Notes: generated from the sequence alone by a model not told the origin. Shown: positions 1-10,031, counted from the first letter of the stretch. The stretch is DNA of 64,000 nt from Synechococcus sp. A10-1-5-1 (GCF_023115425.1 NZ_CP096032.1:2170001-2234000), one strand, 5' to 3'. A program made the numbers and translations.

Positions 1-674
1 TCGGATGTCGCCTTGGCGCTTGCTCCGGTGGCAGTGACCTGTCTCAAGGTGTCGCGCAGTGAGGGTGCTGTTGCTTTGGTCTCCTCGTGAATGGTGAGGC
101 TCAGATCGTGCATGCCTGATACGGCCTTGCGGACCTCGGCGAGTGTGTCGGGAACATCCTTGGCCGTGAGTTTGGTGGTGTTGTTCAAGGTGGCCTGCAG
201 GGCCTTCTGGGTTTGATGGAGATCCACCATCAGGCTGCTGATGGCCGGCGGTTGCTCATAGGGCAGCGTCGTGTCGCGCATCCCATGCTTCTCCAGGCTC
301 ACCGGCCAAGGCTGCGGGTCTGGGCTGACCACCAGGAAGTGCTCTCCAACCAATCCCTGCTGTCCTTGGCTTGCTGTGCTGCGGGGCCCCACCAACGGCG
401 CAAATTTTTCGGCGATTTGAAATTTGACCTGCACCTTGGCGTTGGGGAGCATTTCCAGCGAGCGCACCTGTCCCACCTGCATTCCTGAGATCTGAACCTC
501 CTGGCCAGGCTTGATGCCATTGGCATTGGCCGCCACCAGTCGCAGATTCAAAAAGCGCTGACCCCAGTGCTGCTCGCGCGCCAATCCAACGAGAACGGCT
601 CCAAGCAACAGCAATCCGGAGCCGAGAAAGAGCAGTTTCTCGTGGCTGCGAGTTGGCGGACTGGGGGTTGTCAT
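1..674 (-). CDS. MCE/MlaD-family lipid-transport protein (3' end outside window)
   Basis: This is the substrate-binding (MCE) subunit of an Mla-type ABC lipid transporter, which moves lipids between the membranes of the envelope. Translation from 674 gives a short cytoplasmic N-terminus, one hydrophobic anchor at about residues 13-27 (LLFLGSGLLLLGAVLV), and then the MCE-domain pattern (NANGIKPGQEVQISGMQVGQVRSL split over residues 45-70). After about residue 130 the sequence is helical. The ATG at 672-674 overlaps the stop of the upstream permease-like gene (ATGA), so the two are translationally coupled. The reading frame leaves the window still open. The family call is strong; the transported lipid is unknown. 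Confidence 0.85.
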   Translation of the reverse strand, partial: MTTPSPPTRSHEKLLFLGSGLLLLGAVLVGLAREQHWGQRFLNLRLVAANANGIKPGQEVQISGMQVGQVRSLEMLPNAKVQVKFQIAEKFAPLVGPRSTASQGQQGLVGEHFLVVSPDPQPWPVSLEKHGMRDTTLPYEQPPAISSLMVDLHQTQKALQATLNNTTKLTAKDVPDTLAEVRKAVSGMHDLSLTIHEETKATAPSLRDTLRQVTATGASAKATS

Positions 675-1330
675 AAGGAGGCCGCCTGCAAATTGATGGG
701 ATCCAAAATCGAGATCCAGAGCAGCTTCAGGGCAAAGAGAACCATCAGTCCTTCCATCAGGAGGTTGCTGACCATCAGGGCCGGATGCCGATCGCGTTTC
801 AGTTCCTGATACCCCCGCCATTGGCTCCAAGCGCAAATGCAGGCCAAGAAAAAGGAGCAGCGCAGCATCGCCCGCAGCACATCCTTGAAGGCCACGCCGC
901 TGAGCAGGGCCCGCGCTTCGCCAATCAGATCATTGCGGGGGGTGGTCAGGGCTCCCGCGCAGAACGAGGAGATCAAAAACAGCAACAGCAGCACGGCCGC
1001 CAGGAGTGCTGAGGCCGGGACGCTCACCAGCCAGGCCCTGGATCCGCGGCGCTCCACCCGATCCAGCCAGTTCGGCATCATCAGGGCCATCCCCAGCAGC
1101 GAGACCACCAGCGGTCCGACCAACTGCAGCACCAGCATGGTCAGCAGTTCCAGGCTGAAGCGACTGCTTTGCCCCAGGGGGCCGGCGCTGAGTTCGACCA
1201 AGCCCGCACCCACCACCATCCCTGACAGCAGGACGGGGCCACCGCAGCGCTGACCGTTGCGCTCGGCGGTGTTCAGCACACGCCAGATCTGATCGCGTCG
1301 GACCTGGCTCAGCACCAGACCGGACCCCAT
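671..1330 (-). CDS. MlaE-like ABC transporter permease (divergent)
   Basis: A 219-residue integral membrane protein with about five hydrophobic segments, directly upstream of and coupled to the MCE gene. The stretch QLVGPLVVSLLG, the later acidic/helical D-V-L-R-A segment and the overall spacing resemble MlaE-type permeases, which pair with MCE proteins. Homology is inferred from length, topology and context, because the MlaE signature is weak here. The start is ATG at 1328-1330. It lies after the psbC terminator, so it is probably transcribed separately from psbDC. Confidence 0.6.
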   Translation of the reverse strand: MGSGLVLSQVRRDQIWRVLNTAERNGQRCGGPVLLSGMVVGAGLVELSAGPLGQSSRFSLELLTMLVLQLVGPLVVSLLGMALMMPNWLDRVERRGSRAWLVSVPASALLAAVLLLLFLISSFCAGALTTPRNDLIGEARALLSGVAFKDVLRAMLRCSFFLACICAWSQWRGYQELKRDRHPALMVSNLLMEGLMVLFALKLLWISILDPINLQAASL

Positions 1331-1408
1331 GGCTCCCCATGATTGGCGACGGCCATGGCAACGTCTACCGCTGTGTCCTCAGCCGATAAACAGTGCCACA
1401 AAAGGCAT

Positions 1409-1439
1409 AAAAAAAGCCCCCGCCAAACGGCGAGGGCTG
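1409..1439 (-). terminator. Rho-independent terminator of psbDC
   Basis: Read on the minus strand, a GC-rich stem (GCCCTCGCC, short TTT loop, GGCGGGGGC) is followed by a run of T. It lies about 20 nt after the psbC stop, as expected for the end of the psbD-psbC transcript. Confidence 0.85.
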
Positions 1440-1459
1440 AGGGACGATCGCTGAAAGGA

Positions 1460-2848
1460 TCAGTCGAGGTCAGGCATGGCCAGGGTGGGCTCAGCCTTAC
1501 GGTCGATACCCTTCTCAAAGCCAGCAGCAGCAGCGCGAGCGCGGCCGGCGTGCCAGAGGTGACCCACCAGGAAGAAGAAGGCGAGAACGAACTGAGTCGC
1601 AGCCAACCACTGACGGAGGTTCACGAAGTTCACCGAGTTGGGCTCGGTGATGATGCCGCCCACGGAGTTCAGAGACGCGTTGGGGGCGTGGGTCATGTAT
1701 TCAGCCGCGCGGCGCACCTGCCAGGGCTGAATGTCGTTCTGGAGCTTGTCGAGGCTCAGGCCGTTGGGGCCACGGAGGGGCTCCAGCCAAGGACCACGGA
1801 AGTCCCAGAAGCGCATGGTTTCACCACCGAAGATGATCTCGCCGGTGGGGGAGCGCATCAGGTACTTACCCAGACCGGTGGGACCCATGGCAGAGCCGAT
1901 GTTGGCGCCGAGGCGTTGGTCACGCACCAGGAAGGTGAAGCTCTGGGCCTGGGAGGCTTCGGCGTTGGTGGGGCCGTAGAACTCCGAGGGATAAGCGGTG
2001 TTGTTGAACCAGATGTAGGCCGAAGCGATGAAGCTCATGAAGCTCAGAGCGCCCAGGCTGTAGCTCAGGTAGGCCTCACCGTTCCAGATGAAGGCGCGAC
2101 GCACCCAGCCGAAGGGCTTGGTGACCACGTGCCAGATGCCACCGAAGATCAGGGTCAGACCCAGCCAGATGTGGCCGCCGATGATGTCCTCCATGGAGTT
2201 CACACCGATGATCCAGCCCTCACCGCCGAAGGGAGCGCGGAAGAGGTAGCCAAAGACCACACCCGGATCGAGGGTGGGGTTGGTGATCAGGCGAACATCG
2301 CCACCACCAGGGGCCCAGGTGTCATAGACGCCGCCGAAGAACATGGCCTTGAAGACCAGCAGCAGGGCGCCAACGCCAAGAAGAATCAGGTGATAACCAA
2401 TGATGTTGGTCATCTGGTTCTTATCCCGCCAATCCTGGGAGAAGAACGAGGAGTAGTTCTCCAGAATTTCGGGACCACGCAGGGCGTGGTACAGGCCGCC
2501 GAGGCCGAGCACGGCTGAGCTGATCAGGTGCAGAACACCAACGACGAAGAAGGGATAGATGTCCACAACTTCACCGCCAGGGCCCACGCCGTAGCCGAGG
2601 GTGGCGACGTGGGGGAACAGGATCAGGCCCTGTTCGTACATGGGCTTGTCGAAGGTGAAGTGGCTCACCTCGAACAGCATCATGGCGCCAGCCCAGAAGA
2701 CCATCAGGCCTGCGTGAGCGACGTGGGCGCCAAGAAGGCGACCGGAGAGGTTGATCAGACGGGCGTTACCCGACCACCAGGCATAGCCGGTGGAGTCGAG
2801 GTCCTTCCCGCCGATCCCGGAGAGAGAAGGATTAGAGAGCGTTACCAC
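1460..2848 (-). CDS. psbC: Photosystem II CP43 chlorophyll-binding protein
   Basis: CP43 is the inner antenna of photosystem II and also supplies ligands to the oxygen-evolving cluster. The 462-residue protein is full length and shows the family hallmarks: the N-terminal [18 protein letters not shown] block, several His-containing membrane helices and the lumenal loop with [14 protein letters not shown], whose Glu and Arg contact the Mn cluster. The start is GTG (2846-2848), inside the end of psbD, the well-known overlapping arrangement. Co-transcribed with psbD. Confidence 0.98.
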   Translation of the reverse strand: MVTLSNPSLSGIGGKDLDSTGYAWWSGNARLINLSGRLLGAHVAHAGLMVFWAGAMMLFEVSHFTFDKPMYEQGLILFPHVATLGYGVGPGGEVVDIYPFFVVGVLHLISSAVLGLGGLYHALRGPEILENYSSFFSQDWRDKNQMTNIIGYHLILLGVGALLLVFKAMFFGGVYDTWAPGGGDVRLITNPTLDPGVVFGYLFRAPFGGEGWIIGVNSMEDIIGGHIWLGLTLIFGGIWHVVTKPFGWVRRAFIWNGEAYLSYSLGALSFMSFIASAYIWFNNTAYPSEFYGPTNAEASQAQSFTFLVRDQRLGANIGSAMGPTGLGKYLMRSPTGEIIFGGETMRFWDFRGPWLEPLRGPNGLSLDKLQNDIQPWQVRRAAEYMTHAPNASLNSVGGIITEPNSVNFVNLRQWLAATQFVLAFFFLVGHLWHAGRARAAAAGFEKGIDRKAEPTLAMPDLD

Positions 2849-3887
2849 GGGGCAGAACCTCTTCAGGGAAGACGAAGTTTTCGTGCGGTTGGTCCGCGGG
2901 GGCCATCCAGGCGCGCAGGCCTTCGTTCAGAAGAATGTTCTTCGTGTAGAAGGTCTCGAACTCGGGGTCCTCAGCAGCGCGGATTTCCTGCGACACGAAG
3001 TCGTAGGCACGCAGGTTGAGGGCCAGGCCAATGATGCCGATGGAGCTGGTCCAGAGGCCCATGACGGGCACGAACAGCATGAAGAAGTGCAGCCAACGCT
3101 TGTTGGAGAAAGCGATCCCGAAGATCTGGCTCCAGAAGCGGTTGGCGGTGACCATCGAATAGGTCTCTTCTTCCTGAGTGGGCTCGAACGCCTTAAAGGT
3201 GTTGGCCTGCTCGCTGTCCTCAAACAGGGTGTTCTCCACGGTGGCGCCGTGGATGGCACACAGCAGTGCGCCGCCGAGGATGCCGGCCACGCCCATCATG
3301 TGGAAGGGGTTCAGGGTCCAGTTGTGGAAGCCCTGGAGGAACAGCAGGAAGCGGAAGATCGCTGCCACGCCGAAGCTCGGAGCGAAGAACCAGCTGCTCT
3401 GGCCGAGGGGGTACATCAGGAAAACACTGACGAACACCGCAATCGGGCCGGAGAAGGCGATGGCGTTGTAAGGACGGATGCCGACCAGGCGAGCAATCTC
3501 GAACTGACGCAGCATGAAGCCGATCAGGGAGAAGGCGCCGTGCAGGGCTACGAAGGTCCACAGGCCGCCGAGCTGGCACCAGCGCACGAAGTCGCCCTGG
3601 GCTTCTGGGCCCCAGAGAAGAAGAAGGGAGTGGCCCATGGCATCAGCCGGGCTGCTCACCGCAGCGGTGAGGAAATTGCAGCCCTCCAGATAGGAGCTGG
3701 CAATGCCGTGGGTGTACCAGGAAGTGACAAAGGTGGTGCCGGTCAGCCAGCCACCCAGTGCCAGATAGGCAGTGGGGAACAGGAGCAGACCCGACCACCC
3801 GACAAAAACGAAGCGGTCGCGCTTGAGCCAGTCATCGAGGACGTCAAACCATCCCCGCTGCGGCGCGCGCCCTACAGCGATCGTCAT
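2832..3887 (-). CDS. psbD: Photosystem II D2 reaction-centre protein
   Basis: D2 pairs with D1 to form the photosystem II reaction centre and binds the primary quinone QA. The start at 3887 gives [20 protein letters not shown], the standard D2 N-terminus, and 351 residues, the usual length. An in-frame ATG at 3932 would add 15 residues not found in D2 and is rejected. The C-terminus ends PRGNAL. The last 17 nt overlap psbC. An inverted repeat (GTTACC, 7 nt, GGTAAC; 3912-3930) lies 25-43 nt upstream and could fold in the leader. Confidence 0.98.
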   Translation of the reverse strand: MTIAVGRAPQRGWFDVLDDWLKRDRFVFVGWSGLLLFPTAYLALGGWLTGTTFVTSWYTHGIASSYLEGCNFLTAAVSSPADAMGHSLLLLWGPEAQGDFVRWCQLGGLWTFVALHGAFSLIGFMLRQFEIARLVGIRPYNAIAFSGPIAVFVSVFLMYPLGQSSWFFAPSFGVAAIFRFLLFLQGFHNWTLNPFHMMGVAGILGGALLCAIHGATVENTLFEDSEQANTFKAFEPTQEEETYSMVTANRFWSQIFGIAFSNKRWLHFFMLFVPVMGLWTSSIGIIGLALNLRAYDFVSQEIRAAEDPEFETFYTKNILLNEGLRAWMAPADQPHENFVFPEEVLPRGNAL

Positions 3888-4043
3888 GGGTGGGAAAACC
3901 GCGAGCTGTGGGTTACCGGGCGATGGTAACAACGTTCATTGGTGCTGCGAGAGGGGTTTTGACGGGCTGACACGGCACGTCACCATTGCATTTTGGGTAT
4001 ATGTGCCTAGCTCCCTCCCGGAGCGGTGCGCGAGGGAGCGAAG

Positions 4044-4637
4044 ATGGCAGGCCCTCGGATCCTGCCCTCCATGGCATCGGCCTCCGCCGCCAAGGCTGCC
4101 CCGTCCTCTGATCTGCTCGAGCAGGCGGTGGTCGGCTCTCGCCGTCTCTCCAATGTCTTGGTGGCTGCTGTGGTCAGTACCGGTGGCCTTGGCTTTCTCC
4201 TCACCAGCGCTTCGAGCTATCTGGGTAAGGATCTGCTGCCCATTGGAAACCCAGCGGCCCTCGCCTGGGTGCCCCAGGGTTTGGTGATGGGCCTTTACGG
4301 CATTGCCGCGGCTTTGCTCTCGACCTACCTCTGGGCCGTGATCGCCATCGATGTCGGCGCCGGCAGCAACAGCTTCAATAAAAAGAGTGGAAACCTGACC
4401 GTCACCCGCCGTGGCTTCCGGGAGTTGATCAGCGTCACCACACCCCTCAAAGAGATCCAGGCCGTCAAGATCGATGTCCGCGATGGCTTGAATCCCCGCC
4501 GTCGTCTCGCACTTCGGATCCAGGGTCGCCGCGATCTGCCCCTGACGACCGTGGGTGAGCCAATGCCCCTGGTTGAACTGGAGCGCGGCGGTGCTGAACT
4601 GGCCCGCTTCCTCGGTGTTCCCCTGGAGGGCGTCTAA
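4044..4637 (+). CDS. ycf4: Photosystem I assembly protein Ycf4
   Basis: Ycf4 is a thylakoid protein that helps assemble photosystem I. Two membrane segments ([19 protein letters not shown] and [20 protein letters not shown]) are followed by the conserved soluble part with [36 protein letters not shown] and the C-terminal [12 protein letters not shown]. The ATG at 4044 has a GGGAG ribosome site five bases upstream. An in-frame ATG at 4071 would give a length nearer the family norm, so the N-terminus is uncertain by nine residues. Divergent from psbD. Confidence 0.95.
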   Translation: MAGPRILPSMASASAAKAAPSSDLLEQAVVGSRRLSNVLVAAVVSTGGLGFLLTSASSYLGKDLLPIGNPAALAWVPQGLVMGLYGIAAALLSTYLWAVIAIDVGAGSNSFNKKSGNLTVTRRGFRELISVTTPLKEIQAVKIDVRDGLNPRRRLALRIQGRRDLPLTTVGEPMPLVELERGGAELARFLGVPLEGV

Positions 4638-4640
4638 GCG

Positions 4641-5342
4641 ATGGTCCGCTCGATTGTTCTGGCTCTGCTGCTAGCCCTCAGTCCCTTTGGCTTGGTGGCC
4701 TGCGCGGCCCCCTCGCCGACTGCGAACTATGGCTGCGGTACATCCGGTGTGCCTTGCCTGAAAGGCAAAGCCCTGGTGGAACTCAAAACCAGCAAGGGCG
4801 TTGTTGAGCTGAGCCTGGATGGCGCTGAGGCCCCTCTGACAGCGGGCAACTTCGTTGATCTGGTTCGCCGCGGCGCCTACAACGGAACCATCTTTCACCG
4901 GGTGGTCAAAGAGCCGATTCCCTTTGTCGTCCAAGGCGGCGATCCCCAGAGCTCGAAGCCCGATACCCCTGTCTCAGCCCTAGGCACCGGCAGTTTCATC
5001 GACCCCTCCAGCGGTCAACCGCGGTTCATCCCGCTGGAGCTGTTGTTCGAGGGCGAGTCCAGCCCCCGTTACGGCGAGATTGTGACGAGCCCCACCCAGC
5101 AGCAGCGCCTGAAGCTGCCCCACGAACGCGGCTCTCTAGCCATGGCTCGCTCCAGCGACCCCAACTCGGCGAGTGCGCAGTTCTACATCTCGCTTCGGGC
5201 GTTGCCTGAATTGGATGGTCGCTACGCCGTGTTTGGCCGGGTGAGCAAAGGGATGGATGTCGTCGATCAGATCAACCAGGGCGACAAGTTGATCAGCGCC
5301 AGCGTCCTCGAAGGGGGAACGCTGGTACGCGATGCCGACTAG
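4641..5342 (+). CDS. Cyclophilin-type peptidyl-prolyl isomerase, lipoprotein
   Basis: A 233-residue peptidyl-prolyl cis-trans isomerase expected on the outer face of a membrane. The N-terminus is a lipoprotein signal with lipobox LVAC (Cys21). Cyclophilin motifs follow: FHRVVK with the catalytic Arg, VVQGGDPQ, and [20 protein letters not shown]. There is an insert of about 30 residues between the QGGDP and GSLAMA motifs, usual for cyanobacterial members. It begins three bases after ycf4, so it may be co-transcribed. The last 4 nt overlap the convergent ilvN stop. Confidence 0.93.
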   Translation: MVRSIVLALLLALSPFGLVACAAPSPTANYGCGTSGVPCLKGKALVELKTSKGVVELSLDGAEAPLTAGNFVDLVRRGAYNGTIFHRVVKEPIPFVVQGGDPQSSKPDTPVSALGTGSFIDPSSGQPRFIPLELLFEGESSPRYGEIVTSPTQQQRLKLPHERGSLAMARSSDPNSASAQFYISLRALPELDGRYAVFGRVSKGMDVVDQINQGDKLISASVLEGGTLVRDAD

Positions 5343-5869
5343 GCCGGAACCCGCTTATCCAAGCTGGTGACCTTCAGATAGGCCGTATTCACTCCGGAGG
5401 CACGCTCCAGAGCGATGCGGCCGGTGCGGGCAATTTCCAGGATCCCGTAGCTCTCGAGGACGTTCGTAATCGCGACGAGCTTGCCGGGGTCGCCCACCAC
5501 TTCAATCACCAGGGCGCTGTCGGCCACGTCCACGACCTTGGCGCGGAAGACCTGGACCAGATCAAGGATTGCCGCACGGTTCTCAGGCGGTGCCGAGACT
5601 TTGATCAGCATCAGTTCCCGCTCCACTGAAGGGATCGGGGTGAGGTCGGTGACCGCCAGCACATTCACCAGCTTGTCGAGTTGCTTGGTGAGTTGCTCCA
5701 GGGTTTGTGCGTCACCATCCACCACCATGGTGAGACGGGATTTGCCGCGGTTCTCCGCCGGGCCAACGGCCAGGCTTTCGATGTTGAAGCCGCGACGGGC
5801 GAACAGACCAGCGATGCGGCTGAGCGCACCGGATTCGTCTTCCACCAGCACCGAGAGGGTGTGCTTCAT
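5339..5869 (-). CDS. ilvN: Acetolactate synthase regulatory (small) subunit
   Basis: The 176-residue regulatory subunit of acetolactate synthase, which gives valine feedback control of branched-chain amino acid synthesis. It begins with the ACT domain ([23 protein letters not shown], positions 1-23, then [12 protein letters not shown]). The second half carries the conserved ELMLIKV and [12 protein letters not shown] segments. The length is normal. The start ATG overlaps the stop of the upstream alpha/beta-hydrolase gene by 4 nt, so the two probably share a transcript. Also known as ilvH. Confidence 0.96.
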   Translation of the reverse strand: MKHTLSVLVEDESGALSRIAGLFARRGFNIESLAVGPAENRGKSRLTMVVDGDAQTLEQLTKQLDKLVNVLAVTDLTPIPSVERELMLIKVSAPPENRAAILDLVQVFRAKVVDVADSALVIEVVGDPGKLVAITNVLESYGILEIARTGRIALERASGVNTAYLKVTSLDKRVPA

Positions 5870-6849
5870 GCCCAGGGCTGTTCGCGTGGCTGACCGGTAC
5901 CCAAGTTACGTGCCAGCCAGGTGATCACCACGGTGTTGAACAGGTCAGGCCGCTCGTCATGGGGGCAGTGGCCCAGCTCCTGAAGCAACTGCAGCTGCAA
6001 ATCACTTTTGTGGGGCTGCAGTTGTCTGCTGATTTGCGGCGGGACCAGGCGGTCCTGGCTTCCCCAGAGCACCAGCAGCGGCTGCTGCATGCGCTGGAGC
6101 AGCGGAGCGGCGGTGGCTTCCCGGGGCCTGAGGGCCATGCCGATGCTCATGGCTCTCAGGGCCTGGGCCGCCTGGGGGCGCAGGGCTGGACGGGCGATCA
6201 GTCGCCTGAGTTCGCTATCCACCGCGCCTTGGTCCTGGTAAGCGCTGCGTAGCCCCAGATCCAGCAGCGGTGTCCGGGCGATCAGAGGCACTAGGAGCTC
6301 CAGCGGCAGGATCCGGCAGAGGACGACCACCACCCGGCGCTTCCAGAGACGGCGCCAGGGGGCCCGCCGCCGCCTCAGGGGCAGGAGCAGCGTGGGGTCG
6401 GGTAAGGGAGCGGCCACCACCCCCTGCACCCAAGTGGGGAAAAACACAGCACAGGTCACGGCCACCAGGCTCCCCAAGGAATTGCCCACGAGCACGGCCG
6501 GTCCTTGGACGACCTGCTCGAGGAACCCCTGGAGCTGCCGTGCCCAAAGCCGGTTGTCAAGAGGCCTGTGGCGGCGATGTCGTGGCTGGCTGGAGTCGCC
6601 AAAGCCCACCAGGTCAATGGCATAGACGCACCAGCCGGCCTCGGCGAGCGTCGCGGCGTTGTGGCGCCAGTGACCGCTGGCAGCACCAAAGCCATGGATC
6701 AGGACCAGGGCGGGGGCATTCCGCTCTCCGATGACCCGCCAATGACAGGTGTGGCCCTGCCAGTGCCAGCTCCCGTGCTCGCCCCAATGCACTCCCGCAG
6801 AGGCAGGCTGGAGATTCAATCGCGGTGGCGCAGTCACAGTGGCCGACAC
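5866..6849 (-). CDS. Alpha/beta-fold hydrolase
   Basis: A 327-residue alpha/beta hydrolase. It has the oxyanion-hole segment [15 protein letters not shown], a [11 protein letters not shown] strand, the nucleophile elbow GNSLGS (Ser at about residue 122), the acid in WGSQDRLVP, and the His in [12 protein letters not shown]. These fit the plant/cyanobacterial group that includes pheophytinase and chlorophyll-dephytylase-like enzymes, but the substrate cannot be read from the sequence. The start is GTG at 6847-6849; it overlaps the start of the divergent trm1-like gene by about 10 bp. Upstream of and coupled to ilvN. Confidence 0.85.
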   Translation of the reverse strand: MSATVTAPPRLNLQPASAGVHWGEHGSWHWQGHTCHWRVIGERNAPALVLIHGFGAASGHWRHNAATLAEAGWCVYAIDLVGFGDSSQPRHRRHRPLDNRLWARQLQGFLEQVVQGPAVLVGNSLGSLVAVTCAVFFPTWVQGVVAAPLPDPTLLLPLRRRRAPWRRLWKRRVVVVLCRILPLELLVPLIARTPLLDLGLRSAYQDQGAVDSELRRLIARPALRPQAAQALRAMSIGMALRPREATAAPLLQRMQQPLLVLWGSQDRLVPPQISRQLQPHKSDLQLQLLQELGHCPHDERPDLFNTVVITWLARNLGTGQPREQPWA

Positions 6850-7981
6850 GGCTAGCCCAACTCACTATTGCGAAGGAGCGGCGCAACTGCTGCTGGGGCC
6901 TGGCTTTTTTCGGCCGCAATCGCGCCCGTCCCGGGATGCCGGGGTGCTGCTCAGCCGTTGGCTGACCCGGGATCGGCCCGGGCGGGTGCTTGATGTGATG
7001 GCCGGTTGCGGGATCCGGGCCCTGCGCTACGGGCTGGAGGGACGGGCCCAGGAGGTTTGGGCCAACGACGCCGATCTCGATCGCTTGCCCTTGCTGAAGG
7101 GCAACCTGCAGCCCCTGCAAAACGGTCGCCTGGAGATCAGTGCCCGCACGGCCCAGCACCTGTTGGCCGATTGCCTGATGCAGCAGCGCCGCTTTGATCT
7201 GCTCGATCTCGACGCCTTTGGCTGCCCCACAGCCCTGGTCCCCTTGGCTCTAGAGGCCCTGGAATTTGGTGGGGTCCTTTACCTGGCGAGCACCGACGGT
7301 CGCTCCCCCACGGGCCACGACCGACCCGCGGCCATTCGCTCCTTGGGTGCCGCAGCCCGTGCCCATCCCTCCAGCTGGGAGTTGGCCCTGCGCCTGCAGC
7401 TGGCGGTGGTGGCGAAGGCGGCGTGGGCCATGGGCAGAGGGATTCGGCCCCTCTTTTCGTTTAGTGAGGGCCGGACGTTTCGCACGGCGATTCAGCTGCT
7501 GCGACGCCCGGCGCCCCGGGAGGAGGAGCAGCTGGGGCTTTGGGCCTATTGCCACCGCTGCGCCGAGCAGTCTCAGCAAAGTCTGCTGCGGCTGCGCCGC
7601 TGGCCTGGCTGTGGCTGCGGCGATGACCCGGCGGCGCCCCTGGCGATTTCGGGTCCCCTCTGGTTGGGCCCCCTGCAGGATCCTCAGGTCCTGGGTGAAT
7701 TGCTTCAGGAAGCCCAGTCACTGCCCAAGGAAAGCCTGGTCCCAGCGAGCCGGCGCCTGCTGGAGGGACTGCAGGCCGATGACGGCCTACCGGTGACCTG
7801 TTGGCCGGTGGATGCCCTGGCCAAACGCCTGGGGAGTGGTCCGCCTCGGTTGGATGCGCTCATCGGCTGCCTTCGGGGTGAGGGCTTTGAGGCCAAGCGC
7901 TCAGGGGTGATGTCTGCTCAGTTCCGCTCCAATGCGCCCTTCTCGCGCGTCGTGGAGCTGGCTTCTGCGCTAAACAGGTAG
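6839..7981 (+). CDS. N2,N2-dimethylguanosine tRNA methyltransferase (Trm1 family)
   Basis: An SAM-dependent methyltransferase that makes N2-methylated guanosine in tRNA. Visible Trm1 features are a HYCEGAA N-terminal motif, the SAM-binding VLDVMAGCGIRALRYGLEG, the catalytic-type DLDAFGCP, and a Cys-rich stretch (CHRCAEQ, then WPGCGCG) that probably binds zinc. The GTG at 6839 is preferred because an upstream ATG at 6749 would put 90 nt inside the divergent hydrolase. From 6839 the protein is 380 residues, normal for the family, which is patchy in bacteria but present in cyanobacteria. Confidence 0.88.
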   Translation: MADTASPTHYCEGAAQLLLGPGFFRPQSRPSRDAGVLLSRWLTRDRPGRVLDVMAGCGIRALRYGLEGRAQEVWANDADLDRLPLLKGNLQPLQNGRLEISARTAQHLLADCLMQQRRFDLLDLDAFGCPTALVPLALEALEFGGVLYLASTDGRSPTGHDRPAAIRSLGAAARAHPSSWELALRLQLAVVAKAAWAMGRGIRPLFSFSEGRTFRTAIQLLRRPAPREEEQLGLWAYCHRCAEQSQQSLLRLRRWPGCGCGDDPAAPLAISGPLWLGPLQDPQVLGELLQEAQSLPKESLVPASRRLLEGLQADDGLPVTCWPVDALAKRLGSGPPRLDALIGCLRGEGFEAKRSGVMSAQFRSNAPFSRVVELASALNR

Positions 7982-7999
7982 GCGTTACGGCTTGGGTTC

Positions 8000-8101
8000 A
8001 TGGCCTCGGAAATCTTTGGCACCGCAGCGCTGTTCTGGATTCTGATCCCCCTGGGTCTGGTCGGTGGTGCCCTGCTGCTGAAGCTCCAAGGCGACAGCTG
8101 A
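8000..8101 (+). CDS. petM: Cytochrome b6f subunit 7 (PetM)
   Basis: A 33-residue single-span protein, [19 protein letters not shown] followed by [14 protein letters not shown]. This is the standard PetM sequence, a small peripheral helix of the cytochrome b6f complex in thylakoids. It begins 19 nt after the Trm1-like gene and ends 70 nt before ycf39. Confidence 0.95.
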   Translation: MASEIFGTAALFWILIPLGLVGGALLLKLQGDS

Positions 8102-8171
8102 CCAGGGACGCGTCTGAATCGCCGGCCGGTTCGGCTCGCCTTTAGGCTCGAGCGTCTCTTGAGTCAGCTCG

Positions 8172-9134
8172 ATGCAGGTCCTGGTGATCGGTGGAACAGG
8201 AACCCTGGGTCGCCAGATCGCGCGTCAGGCCCTGGATGCCGGACATCAGGTTCGTTGCATGGTGCGCTCCCCGCGCAAAGCAGCGTTTTTGCAGGAGTGG
8301 GGCTGTGAGCTCACCCGCGGAGATCTGCTCGAGCCTGACAGCCTGGACTACGCCCTCGAGGGTCAAGAAGCTGTCATTGACGCCGCGACGGCTCGAGCCA
8401 CGGACCCTGGAAGCGTCTACGACACCGACTGGACAGGAAAGCTCAACCTCTTGAATGCCTGTGAGCGGGCTGGGGTGAAGCGCTTCGTCTTTCTGTCACT
8501 CCTTGGTGCTGAGAAGCACCGGGACGTCCCTTTGATGGACATCAAGTACTGCACCGAGCAGGCGCTGATTGATTCCGATTTCGATTACACGATCCTCCGG
8601 GGTGTGGCCTTTATGCAGGGACTGATCAGTCAGATCGCGATCCCTGTTTTGGAAAATCAGACCGTCTGGGTGAGCGGCACGCCAACTCCGGTTGCCTACA
8701 TGAATACCCAGGACCTGGCGCGTTTTGCGGTGGCGGCCCTGAGCCGTGCTGAGACCAGCCGCAAGGCTTTCCCAGTGGTGGGGAACCGCGCTTGGAGCAC
8801 CGGTGAGATCACCCAGATGTGTGAGAAGTACTCCGCCAAGAGCGCCCGGGTGATTCGGGTTCAGCCGTTCCTGCTGCGCTTGATGCAGGGCATCAGTTCG
8901 TTCTTCGAGCCGTCGGTGAACGTGGCCGAGCGCCTGGCCTTCGACAAGGTGATGGGTGGTGGCGAAGCCCTGTCTGCACCGATGGAGGAGAGCTACGCCG
9001 CCTTCGGTCTGGATCCCGCGGAGACCACCGAGATGGAGGCCTATCTCAAGGAGTACTACGACACGATCCTGAAGCGTCTTCGGGACATGGAGGCTGACCT
9101 GGACAAGGACGCCAAGAAGAAACTGCCCTTCTGA
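8172..9134 (+). CDS. ycf39: Ycf39, NmrA-like photosystem II assembly factor
   Basis: A 320-residue atypical short-chain dehydrogenase (NmrA-like) that works in photosystem II assembly, delivering chlorophyll to newly made D1 with HliD in other cyanobacteria. The N-terminal Rossmann motif is VIGGTGTLGRQIARQAL, followed by RCMVRSPRKAAFL and FVFLSLLGAEKH. Length and order match Ycf39. It lies near petM, both serving the thylakoid. Confidence 0.93.
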   Translation: MQVLVIGGTGTLGRQIARQALDAGHQVRCMVRSPRKAAFLQEWGCELTRGDLLEPDSLDYALEGQEAVIDAATARATDPGSVYDTDWTGKLNLLNACERAGVKRFVFLSLLGAEKHRDVPLMDIKYCTEQALIDSDFDYTILRGVAFMQGLISQIAIPVLENQTVWVSGTPTPVAYMNTQDLARFAVAALSRAETSRKAFPVVGNRAWSTGEITQMCEKYSAKSARVIRVQPFLLRLMQGISSFFEPSVNVAERLAFDKVMGGGEALSAPMEESYAAFGLDPAETTEMEAYLKEYYDTILKRLRDMEADLDKDAKKKLPF

Positions 9135-9198
9135 TCCAGTAAGCACTGGCGACCTGACTGGTTCGCTTGTACTATTGATTGACGATTGAGGTTTTGCG

Positions 9199-9414
9199 GT
9201 GGCCATTGCTCAGATCAAGAACCTGCAGCGCCGTCTTGGTTTGCTTGAGCAAGAGGCCGTTGATGAGGTGAGCCGCGCCTGCGGCAGTGATCTCTGGCAG
9301 ACCGTCGGTTTTGACGTGGTCGACAGCATGGAGGATGCTGACCGCCGTGCCCGCGCGAACTACTACTACGGCCAGCTGCAGGTGGTGCGTGAGCTGAAGG
9401 ACGCTTTGGGCTAG
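9199..9414 (+). CDS. Conserved picocyanobacterial hypothetical protein; island insertion site
   Basis: A 71-residue soluble, charged protein (start GTG) of the kind conserved in marine Synechococcus and Prochlorococcus; function unknown. Residues 51-60 include RRARANYYY. Its last 38 nt (9378-9415) recur with one mismatch at 43403-43440, next to a convergent core gene. This copy is complete, whereas the far copy is only the 3' tail, as after site-specific integration into the 3' end of a gene. Confidence 0.8.
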   Translation: MAIAQIKNLQRRLGLLEQEAVDEVSRACGSDLWQTVGFDVVDSMEDADRRARANYYYGQLQVVRELKDALG

Positions 9415-9415
9415 A
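9378..9415. repeat. Left direct repeat (putative attL of 34-kb island)
   Basis: A 38-nt sequence, from GCAGGTGGTGCG to TTGGGCTAGA, made of the end of the 9199-9414 gene and its stop codon. The same sequence with one T/C change lies at 43403-43440. Everything between looks accessory; everything outside looks like core genome. Confidence 0.65.
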
Positions 9416-9659
9416 GATCTTGGCGATTCCGGCGGTCGGCCCAAGCTGCCGACTTGTTATCTCTAGTTGTTACCCGTCTGAGGGCGCAAGGAAGCCTTGA
9501 TCAGGTTTCTTGATAGTCGCTTTTCTTTGCTTGCAGGGGTGCTTTTCCCTTATTGAGGCTCTCCATTACCCCTCAGGGGGTAGTTGCCTTGGGCCTTAAG
9601 AGAACAAGTGCTCAAAAATCCGAGGAAAAATCCCCCGACCTGCTGAGACAGGGAGCTTC

Positions 9660-10031
9660 ATGACACGTCCTGTCCTCAGCAAGAGCGCATAGATGCTCCT
9701 TGCAGCCCTAGCCAGCGTCGTGATCGCCTCCTGTTACGACGGGAATACCTGCCGCCCCCTTATCGGTGAGCGGATCCGGCTGGCCTGCATCGATGCCCCA
9801 GAGCTCGAAGGACGGAGGGCCAACCCAATACCTGCCAAAGCCTCAAGGGACTACTTGCGATCGCTGGTGCTCGGCAGGACCGACAACCTGCGCCGGATAA
9901 CGACCGATCGGTACGGGGGCACCGTTGGAGAGCTCTTCGTGGGTGGAACCAACGTCCAGCAGCAGATGGTCAGGAGTGGCTACGCAGCGATCTGCTGGAA
10001 GTACGCAGACCAGTGGTCTTGGACCAGGTAG
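9660..10031 (+). pseudogene. SNase-like (thermonuclease) nuclease remnant
   Basis: Remnant of a secreted staphylococcal-nuclease-like protein. The frame from ATG 9660 reads MTRPVLSKSA, meets an in-frame TAG (9690-9692), then continues MLLAALASVVIASC and the SNase-like YDGNTCRPLIG and RIRLACIDAPELEG. Two sites expected to matter are altered: the DGDT-type motif is DGNT, and the Arg in DRYGRT is Gly (DRYGGT). The C-terminus stops soon after YAAICWKYA, which is short. Translation from 9693 could still give 112 residues, but without a normal signal peptide or catalytic Arg. First feature inside the island. Confidence 0.65.

Noticed and set aside
1343-2518. 391-codon open frame opposite psbC
   Set aside because: Shadow of the CP43 gene; no ribosome site, low-complexity composition.
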